Part shown: positions 45,596 to 58,842 of the stretch, piece by piece
How positions within the stretch are numbered: the first letter of the stretch is position 1
Layout of the letters: each line of letters begins with the position of its first letter
Assembly: GCA_963989385.1 (NCBI GenBank)
Contig: OZ022503.1
Location: 49,908,858-49,972,857, forward strand
Reading direction: 5' to 3'
DNA length: 64,000 bases
From: Ctena decussata
Taxonomy: Eukaryota; Mollusca; Bivalvia; Lucinida; Lucinidae
Notes under the pieces: generated by a model
Database searches by the model: none
What the model was told of the DNA's origin: nothing
Seen by the model: only the letters and a program-made list of their open reading frames with translations
Program-made: the position numbers and the translations under genes

Positions 45596-46429
45596 TGATC
45601 ATATATGATATGATGACTTGAAATCGTTTCAAAGAAAAAAAAACAATTGTTGTGTTTCCCAAATATCCAAATATTTAATATGATGACTTGAACCCATGAT
45701 TATATTGCCGTTTGAAATAATACTAGTGTCGACGAGTGTCGGTGAGTTTTCTAATGTTTTGTCGGTGATCTGTCCTGTCGGTCAGTTGTCGTCTCGTTGA
45801 GTTAACTGTCGGTGAGAAAAAAATGTCGTTGAAATGCCGTGTCGGCTATTTGTCTTTCGGTGTGGTCCATTATCGCTAATGGCCAGCATTAAAAATACTC
45901 GTCTATCGCACATGGGACTGCTGGGTGAGCCCATAATACATTGTTTACCATTACGTCATCAGGTCTTGTATTTAGATTGGTCCATTCAAAGTTGTATCGG
46001 ATCCACGTCATGACGCGTCATGGCTACTCTTCAATGACATGACAGCGATTTTTTTAAAAAAAAAATGTCAAAGAAATCATTTTCATTTCACATATTATAT
46101 CTATATTAGACCCAAGCTATATTATAGCAACAAAAAGTGAATATCAGTTGGTTTGTTTTGCTTTCATTTATATGTTATTTTCGCTTGCAATTTTCGTGAA
46201 GGAATATGTAAGTGAGTAAACAAATAGGTGAATTAATTTTTATCCTCTGAAGGATCATGATTAGTAATATAATTAGGCAGTCATTCTTCGGAGAATATGA
46301 CGTGGGCAAGACAATGGTGAGTTGTCAGATGGTCAGTAAAGGTGAACCTCACAGATGCCATTCTCTGGTGTGCAGGAAAAGAACCGTCAGTACAGGTGAC
46401 ACTCAAAACTGCCCCAATCTGGCCAAGAG

Positions 46430-46552
46430 GTTATAAGACTTGAGTACATTCTCAAACTCAAAATAAAGCACACTGATTGGCTGCTTCCGAGCATGTGCTC
46501 GGAAGCAGCCAATCAGTGTGCTTTATTTTATTCTCAAGTTTTATAACCTCGA
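46430..46552. mobile_element. Foldback with aggttataaaacttgag ends
   Basis: Same family as 33559-33702, with the same tgattggctgcttccgagca arm, and gttataacctcgaaccctgg at the right. Confidence 0.88.
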
Positions 46553-46959
46553 ACCCTGGTATTTAGAAATTACTGTTCAAGCAACCGCAAATGTTCAATA
46601 CGTTTCACACGGCTAAAAACTTATTATCTCTTGTTTTCTTGAAGTTTGATTGTCTATAGACAGAAGAACTAAAGTGATAAAACGAATGAAATAGAATAAC
46701 AGTATCAGAGAGTTTTATGTTTATTTGGATCAACAAGAGTCATTATTATGTCTATTGTTCACGTTTTCAGAATACGCTTTTGCCTATCATAGCAACACAT
46801 GTAGTTTAAGATAACATGTTTTAACATTTTCCTGCATATTTTGTTTCCCGTTTTAATGTAATTTCATTATGGGTTTTGCCCTTACGGACAACCGATGAGT
46901 GACTCTTTTTTTTTAGTTTTGAAGCGTTCTATCCTGTTTGTCAATCCTACAATACAACA

Positions 46960-48780
46960 TACAACAACTCAAAGTTTATCTGTATACCAAATATGAAGTG
47001 TCTGGCTGAAAAAAAAATGATCCCGAGCAAAAACTGTTACACAAATTTACATGAAAAATGAATAAGTAAAGGGAAGAATAAAAGCAATGAGTCCGATTCT
47101 CAATTCCAAAATACAAGAACTCATAATCCATATGTATACCAAGTTTCAAGATTCTAGCTTTTATATACGTCCTGAGAAAACTCAAATTTTCAATGCTAAT
47201 ATGCGAAATAGGGATAGAACGAAAAATAGATAAAACTTAGAAGAATAAGAGCAATGAACCTGAGTCTCAGTCTCACAATACAATCATTCATTTTTATATG
47301 TATGCATTTCTGGAAGGTTGTAGCTCGCACAGTTCCTGAGACAACAAACTGATACACAAATTTACCCTAAAGAGACAGAAAATGACAAATTAAAGGAAAA
47401 ATACGAGCAATGAGCTGCATTCTCCATTCCACAATACAAAAACTCATTGTGCAGTGTATTCCAAATTCCAAGATTCTAGCTTCAGCAATTCATGAGGAAA
47501 CTCTGATACAAATTTTTATGTTAGCATGCAAAATACGGAAAGGAAGAAAAACAGAAGACCAAGAGCAATGAGTCTGAGTCTCAATCCCATGATACAATCA
47601 CTCATTCTCCATATGTATGCCATGTTTGAAGATTGTAGCTTGCACAGTTCCTGAGAAAACTGTGACACAAATTTGACCTGAAAAGACAGAACATGGATTG
47701 AAAAGGGAAGAATTAAAGGCAATGAGCCCAGTTCTCAATCACACGATACAACAAATCATTGTTCATATGTGTACCAAGTTTAAAGATACAGGGTCATTCT
47801 GTTTGTTGATTTCATAGTGTCAATACCTCCACTCAGCCAACGAAATTATTACAATTTGTAATTCCGGTCCACTGGTTGGTTGAATAAATTTTCACACCTT
47901 TACCTGTACAGGTAACTTATGCTGTTGCTGGGAACCAGACCACCCCCCCCCCCTCCACTCCCGGCAGCGAACTTGAATGGTTGCAGAAAAAAACTGTAAC
48001 ATAAACTTCAACATTCTAAATATGGAAAGAAAGAAAACTGGATAAATAAAGGATGAGTAAGAGCAATAAATCCTGTTTTTCAATCCTGCAATACAACATC
48101 TCATTCCCATGATACAGCAATTAATTTTCCATATGTATACCAAGTTCGCAGATTCTAGCTTGCATAGTTCCTGAGAAACATGAGACAAAAATTTACCTTG
48201 AAAAGACAGAAAAATGAAAAAAATACAGGGGAAGATTAAGAGCAATGAACACAATCACTCACTGTCCATATGTGAACCAAGTTTAAAGATTCTAGCTTCA
48301 ATAGTTCCTTAGAAACTATGGCACAAGTTTTCAGTGTAGACAAAATATGGAAAGAAAGAAAATATATAAAAATGAAAGCATAAAAGCAATGAGCCCAAGA
48401 CTCAATCCCACGATATAATCACACATTCTCAATATGTATAACAAGTTTCAAGATTCTAGCTTGCACAGCTCCTGAGAAAACTGTGACAAAAAGATGCTTT
48501 AAAAGACAGAAAAATGGATAAATAAAGGGAAGAATAAGAGCAATTAGTCCGTTTCTCAATCCCACAATACAACAATTCATTGTTCATATGTATACCAAGT
48601 TTCAAGATTCTGGCTTCAATACTTCCTGAGAAAACTCTGAAACAAATTTTCAGTGTGGACAACATAGGGAAAGAAAGAAAAATGGATAAAAATGGAAGAA
48701 TAAGAGCAATTAGCCTGAGTCTCAATCCCACGGTACAATCACTCATTTTCCATATGTATACCAAGGTTTAAGATTCTGTA
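46960..48780. repeat. Satellite array, monomer about 155 bp
   Basis: Around eleven diverged monomers sharing taccaagtttcaagattcta, gttcctgagaaaact, agagcaatgag and ctcaatcccacgatacaatc. Repeated open frames on the minus strand (ARILKLGIHM...) arise from the monomer and are not a gene. A 10-C run and unrelated sequence interrupt it near 47820-47990. Confidence 0.88.
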
Positions 48781-49600
48781 GTCTTCGGTCGGAAAATTCG
48801 GTGTCTTGTCTATTCTCTCTCGAGAGAGTCTGATGTAAAGTTTGTGTATAAAGGACAGAAAATCGGTAAAAAAAGCTTTTTGTGTGCCTTATATACTAGT
48901 ATTTTGTATTTGGTTAACGATAGCTTTGTGACCACCTACCTGGGAGAGAGCTTTTCAGTATGCTATCTGCTCACATTGTCTTACTCATTGGGAGTTTAAT
49001 TTATTATATTTCCCGTTTGATGCCATTGGTCAAATATAGAATTCGACAAATCAATTTCTTATCAATGCTCTACACATAACTTTGCACTGTCATAACTACT
49101 CTATATTTCAAGTATTCAGCGATTCAGCAGCAAATGTTTTTCATAAGAGACATCCAATGTGAAAACGGTAGTCTGTAAATCGGAAAGAAATCTTTGTCTG
49201 CCATCTTGATCAAAATCCGAATAATACCCACACATCAATGCGCCAATTAATAAGTCATAACTTGACATCTTTTACCTCTTGCCACAACGGTACGGAAGAT
49301 TTCCTATGGTGTAGCTGATTTATAAAAGCAGAAAATAAATCATTGTCATAAAGCGCACGATGTTGCAAACTCTAATTAACAGACTAACGTGATATAACAA
49401 TATTCAATGAAACAAGAGTACTACTTGATAACAATATTCAATGAAACAAGAGTAATACGGTGGTAACGAGATAAAATAGATAATGATTTATGTATAACAC
49501 ATCTTGGAAACGCTCATATAGTAACCGTTAATGAAAAACATATAACATATGTTGAAAGCGCTAATATGAAAACAGATGTATAACTAATTTTAGAATCGCT
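48781..49600. other. No gene recognised
   Basis: AT-rich. Contains a 35-bp tandem pair near 49390-49460 (aacaatattcaatgaaacaa with agagta). Confidence 0.55.
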
Positions 49601-49604
49601 GATC

Positions 49605-49780
49605 TAATAACAGCTGTTAATGGAATACGATTTGTATTTGTTTTAACAGGCTATGTAAGAACAACTTCTTAAAACACCAAAAAATGCAAATAGTCCAATT
49701 TGCAAACAGCGTAGATTCAGATGAGCCGCCTCATCAGGATCTAAACTATTTGCGCTCTAGATATGAAAAATATTTGAAAT
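49605..49780. repeat. Dispersed repeat paired with 58604-58778
   Basis: Near-identical block from aatggaatacgatttgtatt to tatgaaaaatatttgaaat, containing the palindrome gatgagccgcctcatc. A second shared block is 49925-50045 with 59260-59372 (gtcatggctcttttgtttgt ... gataaactccttta), and a third, shorter block is near 50552 and 58267 (gggacaattttctttgcaaa). Confidence 0.85.
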
Positions 49781-50350
49781 CATATTATGCAACAGTCCAG
49801 TGACACTGCATTTTCATCAAAGGAAGTATCCAATGTCACATAGGTAATGGCATAACAGGGTCATAAAACCAATAAATACTGGGGGTGTGTTCTACATAGA
49901 AGATAATATTTGTTTTTAAGCTCAAGGCAGCGAATAAGGAACGTCATGGCTCTTTTGTTTGTCGATTTACTAACTTCACAGACAGCTAGACTCTGTCCTT
50001 GGAACAAATAGGCTTTGGCAGATAAACTCCTTTATGTCTGTATTATCATATTCTTAGGGTATGAAACCCTCTCTGGTAAATGCAAATGAAAAGCATATAA
50101 CATAATGTTGAAAGCGCTAATATGAAAACAGATGTATAACTAATTTTAGAATGGCTTATGTAATATCACAGTGGGAACGCGTATCCATGGCGGAGTGATA
50201 TTTTTATACAGATAGCAACGAAAAAACGTTCGAAATTCCTCAGATTCAGATTCAATCGACGAACGGGTCGCAATTTCAGTGCTGCTTTGTCGGCGAATCA
50301 AACTACACACAGCCGAAAATAATACACGGTTTTATTCCTTACATCTTAGT

Positions 50351-50668
50351 TTAATTTCCTAGTTCTTTGAGATCCGAACTGAACACCGAGATACTCGGCA
50401 TTCGAGCAGTTGACACGATCGTCGAAAGACGACTTTTTAAGTCAACTTCAAAAGCAATTTTCAAAACAATTCGACTTTCTCCCGCCGGCGGACATATGCC
50501 ATGAAAAACCATGGTATTCGCCCTTTCCCTGTGACAAAAATCAAGTAATTCGGTGTTTGGGACAATTTTCTTTGCAAAATAATCTTCGGGTACTCTACGC
50601 AATTTGTTGTTGTTGTTTTCAACAAAATGGCGGACAACAGTGTTTACATCACTGGCCCGGCTATGCAT
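50351..50668 (-). other. Open frame of unknown nature
   Basis: About 100 codons (HFVENNNNKLRRVPEDYFAK ...), but the gggacaattttctttgcaaa part recurs at 58267 and the plus strand is open too. Probably repeat-derived; no family recognised. Confidence 0.2.
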
Positions 50669-50827
50669 TTCAACGTTTGCGACAAAATCGAGAGAATCAT
50701 TATTCCATGTATTGCTAGAATACCAAGCGCGATTAAATTAAATATGTTTATTAAAAATACAATGCATGACAGAAGTCTATCTTTATATTTTATTCACAAA
50801 TAACCACAATTCCATACCCACCCGCAG

Positions 50828-53045
50828 AGTTCAGAATCAGAATCAGAATCAGAATTGTTTACTGGTGATACGTCCAAAGACAATCATTCACCAGGACCTG
50901 TGAATCAGGGAAGTTAGTCCCTAGCCCTTATAAGAGAAGTAAACTTAGTAACTGAATCCTCTGCACACTCAGCAGCAGAAATAAGTGAATCTTCTAGGGA
51001 ATTCCAATCTCTAATAGTCTGGGGGAAGAAACTGGACTTGTAAATGTCAGTCCCAGCCAATGAGGTTTGAAATGTCAGGGAATGATGATTCCTGGTACGC
51101 CTATTTGGGGGAACAAGGTCATTTATGGGTATACTGGCTGCACCCCTCAGACCCTTGTAAAGCATTATGTCTACTATCTTTCCTTCTCTTTTTTAGGGAT
51201 TCCCACTTAAGTTTCTCCAGAATGCCAGTCATACTCCCAGTTTCATATGTGTAATTTCCCGTTACAAATCTAGCTGCCCTTTTCTGCACCTTCTCAAGTT
51301 CATCTTGAAGAAGTATACTTTGAGGGTCCCAAACTGAACTGCCATACTCCAGGACTGGACGCACCAGTCCCTTGTATGCTGACTCCTTAACATCTTGTGG
51401 ACATGCTGCCAAGTTACGTCTGAGGAAGCCGAGGGTCCTATTAGCCTTTGTGCAAATATTACTGACATGTGTGTTCCATTTCAAATCATTGGCAATGGTT
51501 ATGCCGAGATACTTGATAGTTTCTACATTAATGAGGACCGTTCCCTCTAAGGTATAGGAAGCATTGATCTTCTTGATCCGTTTCCTTGTAATTTGCATTA
51601 TATTGCATTTAACAGGTTGAAATCTCATGCCCCAACTCCTTGCCCAACAACCTAAATGATCTATATCCTCCTGAAGTTTCACAGTGTCTTCAATATCTCT
51701 GATTTCACGATAGCAAACACAGTCATCAGCAAAAAGTCTTAATTCCGAGTCAATATTTTCTGTTATATCGTTAATGTATAACGAGAACAACAATGGTCCA
51801 AGTACAGTGCCCTGGGGGACACCTGACAAAACCGGGGCCCAATCCGACTTAACTCCATTTACCACCACACGCTGCTGCCTGTAACAGAGAAAAGAATCTA
51901 TCCATTTCAGAGTCTTCCCACCAATACCATAGCCGTATAGCTTACATTTAAGTAATTCATGAGGGGGAGTGTCAAAAGCTTTCTCGAAGTCCAAGATAAA
52001 AGTGTCAACCTGACCGCCCTTATCCAAGATTTTAGCCCAGTCATTTATAACCGTGATCAATTGAGTTTCACAACTATGTTTCTTACGGAAAGCATGTTGT
52101 CTGTCTGACAAAAGTTTATGTTCATCCAAATGTGCCATAATATTAGAGCAGACAATGTGTTCGAGTAACTTGCATGGTACACAAGTTAGAGAAACCGGCC
52201 GGTAATTGCAAGCCAAAGACCTATCTCCTTTTTTGAAGAGTGGGCAAATATTTGCAAGAGACCATTCCTTGGGGATTTCACCCGAGTCAATAGATTGTTG
52301 GAAGAGATGAGCGAACATTGGGCCTAATTCAGATGCTAGTTCTTTTAAGACTCTGGGATGCAATTCATCAGGTCCTAAAGCTTTCGATGGGTTCAAGCCC
52401 TTAAGAAGTTTCGTTACACCTTCTGCCGAAACATGAATGTCCTCCATGAAAGGAGCCGAGCGATTAGGAAGGGGGACTTGGGTGTGCTCACTTTTGTTAA
52501 ACACATCCGAAAACTGACCGTTAAATTCATTAGCCTGTTCCAACTCTGACTCGGCAACACCACCACCATTTCTCTTCTTTAGGGGTGGGATACCTTGAGT
52601 ATCTTTCTTTTGACTATTAATGTACCTGTAGAAGTCTCTGGGATTAGCCTTTATGTCACCAACCAAGTTATTGACATACAAATCATGTTGCTCTTTCACA
52701 TCAGCTTTAATTTCCCTTCTCAAAGATTCAAATTTTGACCTAAGTTTGCTACTGCCAGTCTTTTTGGCCTTAGCATGTGTCTTATTTCTTCTACGAATCT
52801 TCCTTCTTATCTCAGGGGTTATCCAAGGAACAGAAGAGGTTGACCTACTGGTTTTTGAGGGGATATGCTTTTCAGCAGACTCCTGAATAAAGGAGGTTAT
52901 CAAGTCAAAGTTTGTAAACAAGGAAGCTAGCTCAGTAGTGCTGGTTACGTCATGAAATTGTGACGTAAACAGTAAATTGATTGTATTACTGCTATTAACT
53001 TGTGAGTCGGCTGACAGCCATGCAGTGTGCCAATATTTCAAATGC
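50828..53045 (-). mobile_element. 5'-truncated CR1-group LINE with hexamer tail
   Basis: The coding part starts abruptly near 53041 and ends at about 50917. A short 3' UTR and (ATTCTG)n on the minus strand (cagaat repeats at 50832-50856) form the 3' terminus, as in CR1/L2-type elements. There is no endonuclease, consistent with 5' truncation during target-primed integration. Confidence 0.9.
50917..53041 (-). pseudogene. LINE reverse transcriptase, long open frame with one 3' frameshift
   Basis: A frame of about 640 codons (53041-51119) holds the linker (VPWITPEIRRKIRRRNKTHA), GPDELHPRVLKEL, NYRPVSLTCVPCKLLEHIV, VDTFILDFEKAFDTPPHELL (motif A), SGVPQGTVLGPLLFSLYIND, LRLFADDCVCY (catalytic FADD), KYLGITIANDLKWNTHV and the C-terminal KVQKRAARFVTGNY. 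Near 51150 the frame shifts and continues MLYKGLRGAASIPINDLV ... RDWNSLEDSLI to a stop near 50914. The long intact frame suggests a young copy. It could act only in trans, if at all, since it lacks an endonuclease. Confidence 0.88.
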
Positions 53046-53049
53046 TATA

Positions 53050-54300
53050 TCGCGCGACCCTGTTTGAAAAATTAAAGCAAGACAAATATCGCTACACCAC
53101 TAAACAACTATTCAATTAAGACAGCACGTGAAAAATCACTTTGGGAGAGAAAACTTAATGGGTCCTACATCTGAAGGATCAAATGGAATGGTTGTGCAGG
53201 CCCGTGCACATACTTTTGCCAAGGGATTAGGGGCGGAGGGTAAGAAGGTGTGGCTGGAACGAATTTCAGTGTGAGTGGGGAGGTGGCAGGAGGGGAGGGG
53301 TGCCCTAGGGTGGTGGGGGTTGGGGTGGGTTAAAGGGGGTAAGAAAGTTAAGAAAATCCAGATTTTAAGGACACTTTTAGAGCTTTAGTTTAGGGGTGTA
53401 AACTCGCTTTCTGGCAGAAAACTGCATGTTTTTTTTATGTAATTTGCTCGGTTATGGGAGGTGCACCCTCCGCTCTCCGTCGTACAGGCCCGGTGTGCTG
53501 GTTGGTGAGAGGAACGGGGAGGCGGAGTGAGTGGTGGGCGGGGGGGGGGGGGGGGGGGTAATCGACTCTGTCGCCTGGCAGCTTTGACAAGTCTGCACCT
53601 TTTCTCATGTCAAATATAAAACAAATATCGAAAAGTATGCGTATGTGTGTTTTTGGTATGATGTCATCAGCGACAACACGCAGAACAGACACGATTACAA
53701 AGATCTACAAATTTGTAATTTCCTCATTCTAGAAATCGTATGAAAACTCAACCCATTCTTGAGTCTGAATCTACAAACCAAACATTGTTTGCAACTCTTG
53801 TTCTGCTCATACCGACTCCCACAGTCCAAAGAGTCTCGATAGCGCAGCTGCCAAGTGGAGTCTCGCCGGTAAGATTTACTTGATCAGTCGACTTTCTCTT
53901 TAATAAATGTCGACTCAAAATAGGTTAGGTCCTATGGCATTCATGGGGTGATAGCCAATGGACTGACATGGAATACAGAAGTATTAAAGGCCCAGCAGAC
54001 ATTCAATGCTGAATCAATGTTGGGAGTCAGTGTTGAATCAATGTTGAATTATTCATTGAATTGAACTGAAGCCTCAATACTCCATTAACAAATTCGCAAA
54101 AGTTTTAGCATATTTCTAGCGTTTTCGTGAGTACATTTGGGCAGTTCGATACAAAGTAATATAATATAGAGACAAACACTTCAGATCTTGGTCGGACTGA
54201 TCCCGAAGCAGGATCTACGCTGTTTGTCATTCCATCTGCATCTCTAGACGCATTACTGCAGTGAAAAACCAAACATCAGTTTTAAGACAGTTATGCTTAA
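53050..54300. other. No gene; G-rich tract
   Basis: Contains G-rich DNA at 53265-53340 and a run of about 20 G at 53538-53558. A diverged gttgaatcaatgttg-type repeat lies at 54005-54060 and is repeated with its flank near 55105-55290. Confidence 0.6.
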
Positions 54301-54309
54301 TTCCAATCT

Positions 54310-54450
54310 TTAGACTTCGGACTACCCATCCAGGGGTCGCAAGATCGATCCCCCGCTTCTCCGGTCTTTCGTATACTTTAAACCGAGGTCCCGTCTCCAT
54401 ATGACCTCGTTGTTGGTGGGACGTTCAACCCGAGTTCACTCACTCCAATC
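54310..54450 (+). repeat. SINE-like repeat
   Basis: B-box-like gcaagatcgatccc, then ttctccggtctttcgtatac, gacctcgttgttggtgggac and a cact tail. Inverse counterpart of 14886-15105. Confidence 0.65.
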
Positions 54451-55645
54451 TTTAGAGACTTTATGGTACGTCAGCCAGTTCAATATAAGGGAAGTTACTT
54501 CTCAAATCACTATTATAATTCTTTCTGCACGAGTTTCTTCCCATGTGTTGCCAAACACGGTCTCCTTTTTTCCCTTACTGAAGAGATTGAAAGTGGGGGC
54601 TGAAGAGATATACAGCATACTGTATAAGTGAAATTTTCACATATGTAGACTAAATCCTCCGAAGACCTTAAAAATAAGGTCAACGTGATCAAAATCTATT
54701 ATGCTCTTATGTTTGTCCTAATGATATATCCATGCAAGTTTGGTGAAATTGGTTCAAGAAATATTGTGGTGACGCAGACCACAGAAGGTCAAGTCTAAGG
54801 CCTCTTGTGACCTTGAAAATGGGGTCAAAGTCACCAAAACCTAATCAACTTTTTAGACATCTTTACAAACCAAGGGTACTAAGACCACTATGCAATCCAA
54901 GGGCACTAAGACCACTTTGTTCCTTACATACATAAGAAACAAAGTGGCCTTAGTACCATGACTTGCAAAGATGCTATTTGACTTGTCCAAACGATATATC
55001 CATGGAAGTTTGGTAAAATTTGACCCACTTATTCAAAAATATGGCAGATACTTACTGCCTTGTGCACAGAAACTGACTTCCCTTGGGTAAACCTGTTATA
55101 GCAAAATGTTGAGAGTCAGTGTTGAATCAATGTTAAATTATACATTGAATTGAAATGAATTGAATTGAAGCCTCCATATTCCTTCAAGGAAAATTACCGA
55201 ATTTGATGAAAAAAGTGATTAAAGTGCGATGAAAGTGCGATAGATCCCGAAGCAGGATCTACGCTGTTTGTCATTACAACTGCATCTTTTAGAAGACAAC
55301 TTGTCCCACTTTCAGAAGACAACTCGCCCCATATTCTCAGACACTCACCTTACTAGAATATCTATGTTCTTGTCCCCGATGCAGAACACAACTCGCCCCC
55401 TCCCCCCACCCCTGTGCCCCCCCCCCCCAAAAAAAGGAAGAGCTTCGCCGTGACCCTGGTTGTGAATGGGTGGACCTTGGTAAATACATTAAATACCCAA
55501 AGCACTTCAACGATAACCTGGTACACCCAGGGGCTGAGCAGCGAGGTTTTGAGGGTTCTGCAGCTGCAGAGTAATTATCAAACTGTGGCTGGGAGGCATG
55601 CTAAAATCATGCATTAATGCTTATTAGTATTTGTTGTCCCCTTTA

Positions 55646-56523
55646 GGGACCGATCATAAGAATAAGGGCATGGGTTAGCTTGCATTTGCAAACCAGTGCC
55701 TGGAGCATGTTACCCTGTTCATCTATGGTACAGATGCAAACATTCCTGTATGCTTTTATTCGCACTTTTGAAAGTTTGATAAATACCAAGAGCCTATCAC
55801 ACAAGTGTGATGTGCTAAATACTTATGAATGAATGCAAGTTAATAAATGGCTAAAAGTTCTTTGCTAAGAAGTTAACAAAGGAGGTCTAGGGGGCAACGC
55901 CCCCCAGAAGCCAAAGCAATTTCCCAATTTTAATGGCAATTTTAAGATTGGAAAAAAATAGAGCAAAACTAGGAATGATGATAAAAGAAATAAAGGGTTG
56001 TTTTTTGTTTTTTTTTAGGAATTTTGCCTCCTTTTAGAGTGTTTATTTTGCCATAGTGGCTTTGTGTCCCACAAGCTAGTGACTCTTTTGCAATTCAGTT
56101 TTATTTAGTAGAAACATTTACTTCGTAATGCGGCTGATCAATAATACATGTATGTGAATGTTGTATAGGATTTTTTTGGTAAAATGTATGAACATATGAT
56201 ATGTGTATGGGGGTGGGGGTGGGGGTGGGAGGGGGGGTGCTGCTGGTGTAAAAAATAAATTGTAGATATTAAAACATTACTATAAATATGGGGAGTCTGC
56301 GCCCCCAGAAGCCAGTGGCATTTTAAAACTCAATTCAAATGGAATTATCTGCAGACTATTCTTAAGAAATTTTGGGTGGAGCCAGGTTTTTTTTTTTTTC
56401 ATTGTTTTCCGATGTCTGATTTTTTTAAAATCCCCTTATGAGCTAATTTATTTTTTTTCTTGCATATCCAAAGCCCCCTCCGCCCCCCCCACCCCCCCCC
56501 CAGAATATCAAATGGTCGGTCCC
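55646..56523. mobile_element. PIF/Harbinger-like non-autonomous element 1
   Basis: Ends GGGACCGATCAT / ATGGTCGGTCCC are imperfect inverted repeats flanked by tta on both sides (55643-55645 and 56524-56526). A 3-bp TTA/TWA duplication with GGG/CCC ends is typical of PIF/Harbinger elements. There are internal C and G runs (56475-56502, 56211-56238) and no transposase frame. It sits between inverted gacaactcgcccc / ggggcgagttgtc repeats (55307-55400 and 56680-56835). Confidence 0.75.
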
Positions 56524-57059
56524 TTAGCGCCTAACGGGACAGGGTTTTGACAGATTTATGAGTAAGAGCAAGCTGTCTCTTATATTTTTTGTGGGATGCC
56601 TTCTGAAAGGGTACGTGTGTGTTGGGGGAGGGGGGGGGGGAGGGGCGGGGGGCGTCGTCCGGGACAGAATTCTTTAGAAGGGCGAGTGGTCTCAGAATGT
56701 GGGGCGCGTTGTCTTGGGGGAAGTTGTCTGGGGGAGTTGTCTCAGAATGTGGGGCGAGTTGTCACCTGCAGGAGGGGCGACTTGTCTTAGGGCGAGATTT
56801 TTGTGGGGCGAGTTGTCTTGGGGCGAGTTGTCCGTAATTCGACTAAAGCACGTAGGTTTCACTTGAAATATTTATTATCATTCCGCTTGCTCTTTCTTGT
56901 TCCACTATAAAAAAACAGCCGGTCAATCACTCAATGTTTTTCGTTTGTCAAACTTTGTGGTTTACTCGAGTACCAGTGTGTTTGTTTTGCTTTCTCTCGT
57001 TCGTTCTCGGCGTGTAGCCTAAATTCAGAAGCCCAAAAAATCACAGGCAGGCAGACTTA

Positions 57060-57997
57060 GGGACGAGTCATTTATTGCCAGCTGGGGGGGCCGGGTACAT
57101 TTAGGGGGGGTCAGAATTTTTTTTGTGATGTACAGGGGGGGTCGAAAATAAAAAAAGCCTTGGAGCAGGGGGGGGGGGTCATATATTTTATTAGGCATAT
57201 CGGTGGGGTCAGATTTCTTCCATTAGTCTTCATTTTTGAAAATGTCTCAGCTTCTGGGGGGGCTTTGCCCCCCAGACCCCCCATTAATCCTACAATTTCA
57301 GACTCTTTTCTTTCAAACTCACAAACAGTCACTTAAAACTTAAAAGACTTCCTGGAAATGACACAAAAAAATGGGGCGCTGGGGGCAGCTTCATATAAAA
57401 AAACAAAGCTTTTCATTGATTTGCTAGAACAGTATGAAAGTGTCTATAAAATCATGTCAACTAGATAGTTTTGTGCTCAATTAAATTAATGCCTGCATTT
57501 GTGATATCAGCTCTCCACATGCCTTTTCATCAGCAAAAACACTGTGGCTTCTGGGGGCTGTGCCACCACCACCTAGAGGTCCAATTGATATTATTTACAG
57601 TTATAATTATTAAGCATTCGACAAACATTCGATGGCCATTAGCAGAAGATAAAGTGCAAGAAATGCAGACAAAGTTTAAACAGACCATGATAACATGTAA
57701 TTAACCTGTTAGAATAAGAAAATGTTCTTTGTGTTTCATACAGCTAGGTTTTGATTGAGGTCAGTCTGACATAAAAAAGGTAATATGGTATGCGTGTGTG
57801 AAGGGTAGCTGGCACTGGGGATAGGGGGGGGGTCATAAAAAATTTTGTCACCTATCTGGGGGGGGGGGGGGGGGGGGTCGGAAAAATAATTCTGGCGAGA
57901 CTGGGGGGGTCGGAAAAATTTTGGTGAACCATATGAAAATGTACCCGCCCCCCCCCCCCCCCCCCCCCCCCCCACCCGATAATAAATGACTCGTCCC
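57060..57997. mobile_element. PIF/Harbinger-like non-autonomous element 2
   Basis: Inverted ends GGGACGAGTCATTTATT / AATAAATGACTCGTCCC flanked by tta on each side (57057-57059 and 57998-58000). Subterminal long G and C runs (about 57857-57880 and 57949-57973) and a gtacatttaggggg / aaatgtaccc pair extend the inverted structure. It shares cccccagaccc-type G/C themes with element 1. No transposase frame. Confidence 0.8.
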
Positions 57998-58603
57998 TTA
58001 CGCAAAATCTTAATAAATGCACAGTATGCTAAATGATTACAAACTTTACTGTACCATAAATGAAGAAACAATTGGTCTCCTCAACTGGCTCAAGTCGATC
58101 CAGCAGAAAAATGTCCGTGTGTTGACAAACGCACGTGCTGTAAAAATGACCAACTTCATTATCGATTTTCAACGTAAATAGACTTTCTCCCGTAGATATA
58201 CCTCGTTGAAAGACGGTCGAATGTATGAACTACGGTTCAGTTATAATGGCATCTTATTTGGTTTTTGGGACAATTTTCTTTGCAAAATAACTTTGGGGTA
58301 CTGTCTTAGGGTTTTAATTTTCTGAAAAACGGTTGTCAAATTGTGATCGTTGTTTTGGGTGTGCAAACTGCATTGAGGTACCGATATGCATCTGATTTCA
58401 AAAAATCAAACATAAAATTTCATTGTGATCTGGTCCGTCAGAAAACCACGACTGCATATCTTTTCAAATGAGCATTATTTTTGGGCTGTTTCTGACAAAA
58501 ATTTCCCGCCATTTTTCTCCGGCGAAAAAAGGGATTACTTTTTTGTGCGTAGACGACCATTCAGAAAATGAATTACTCAAATGTGATGAGTCTGCGTTCC
58601 CAC

Positions 58604-58778
58604 TGTCAGCTGTTAATGGAATACGATTTGTATTTGTTTTAACAGGCTATCTAATGATAACTTCTTAAAACATCAAAAAATGCAAATAGTTTAATTTGCA
58701 AACAGCGTAGATTCAGATGAGCCGCCTCATCAGGATCTAAAGTATTTGCGCTCTAGATATGAAAAATATTTGAAATTT
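58604..58778. repeat. Dispersed repeat paired with 49605-49780
   Basis: Same sequence with only a few changes up to tatgaaaaatatttgaaat. Confidence 0.85.
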
Positions 58779-58842
58779 TACAGACGTAAATTGTGTTGTC
58801 TGTTCTTTATTCATTATCCGCTTTAATGGTCTGTACAACAAT

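Noticed and set aside
57736..58071. Gly/Pro-rich protein
   Set aside because: Translation of long G and C runs inside a non-autonomous element.
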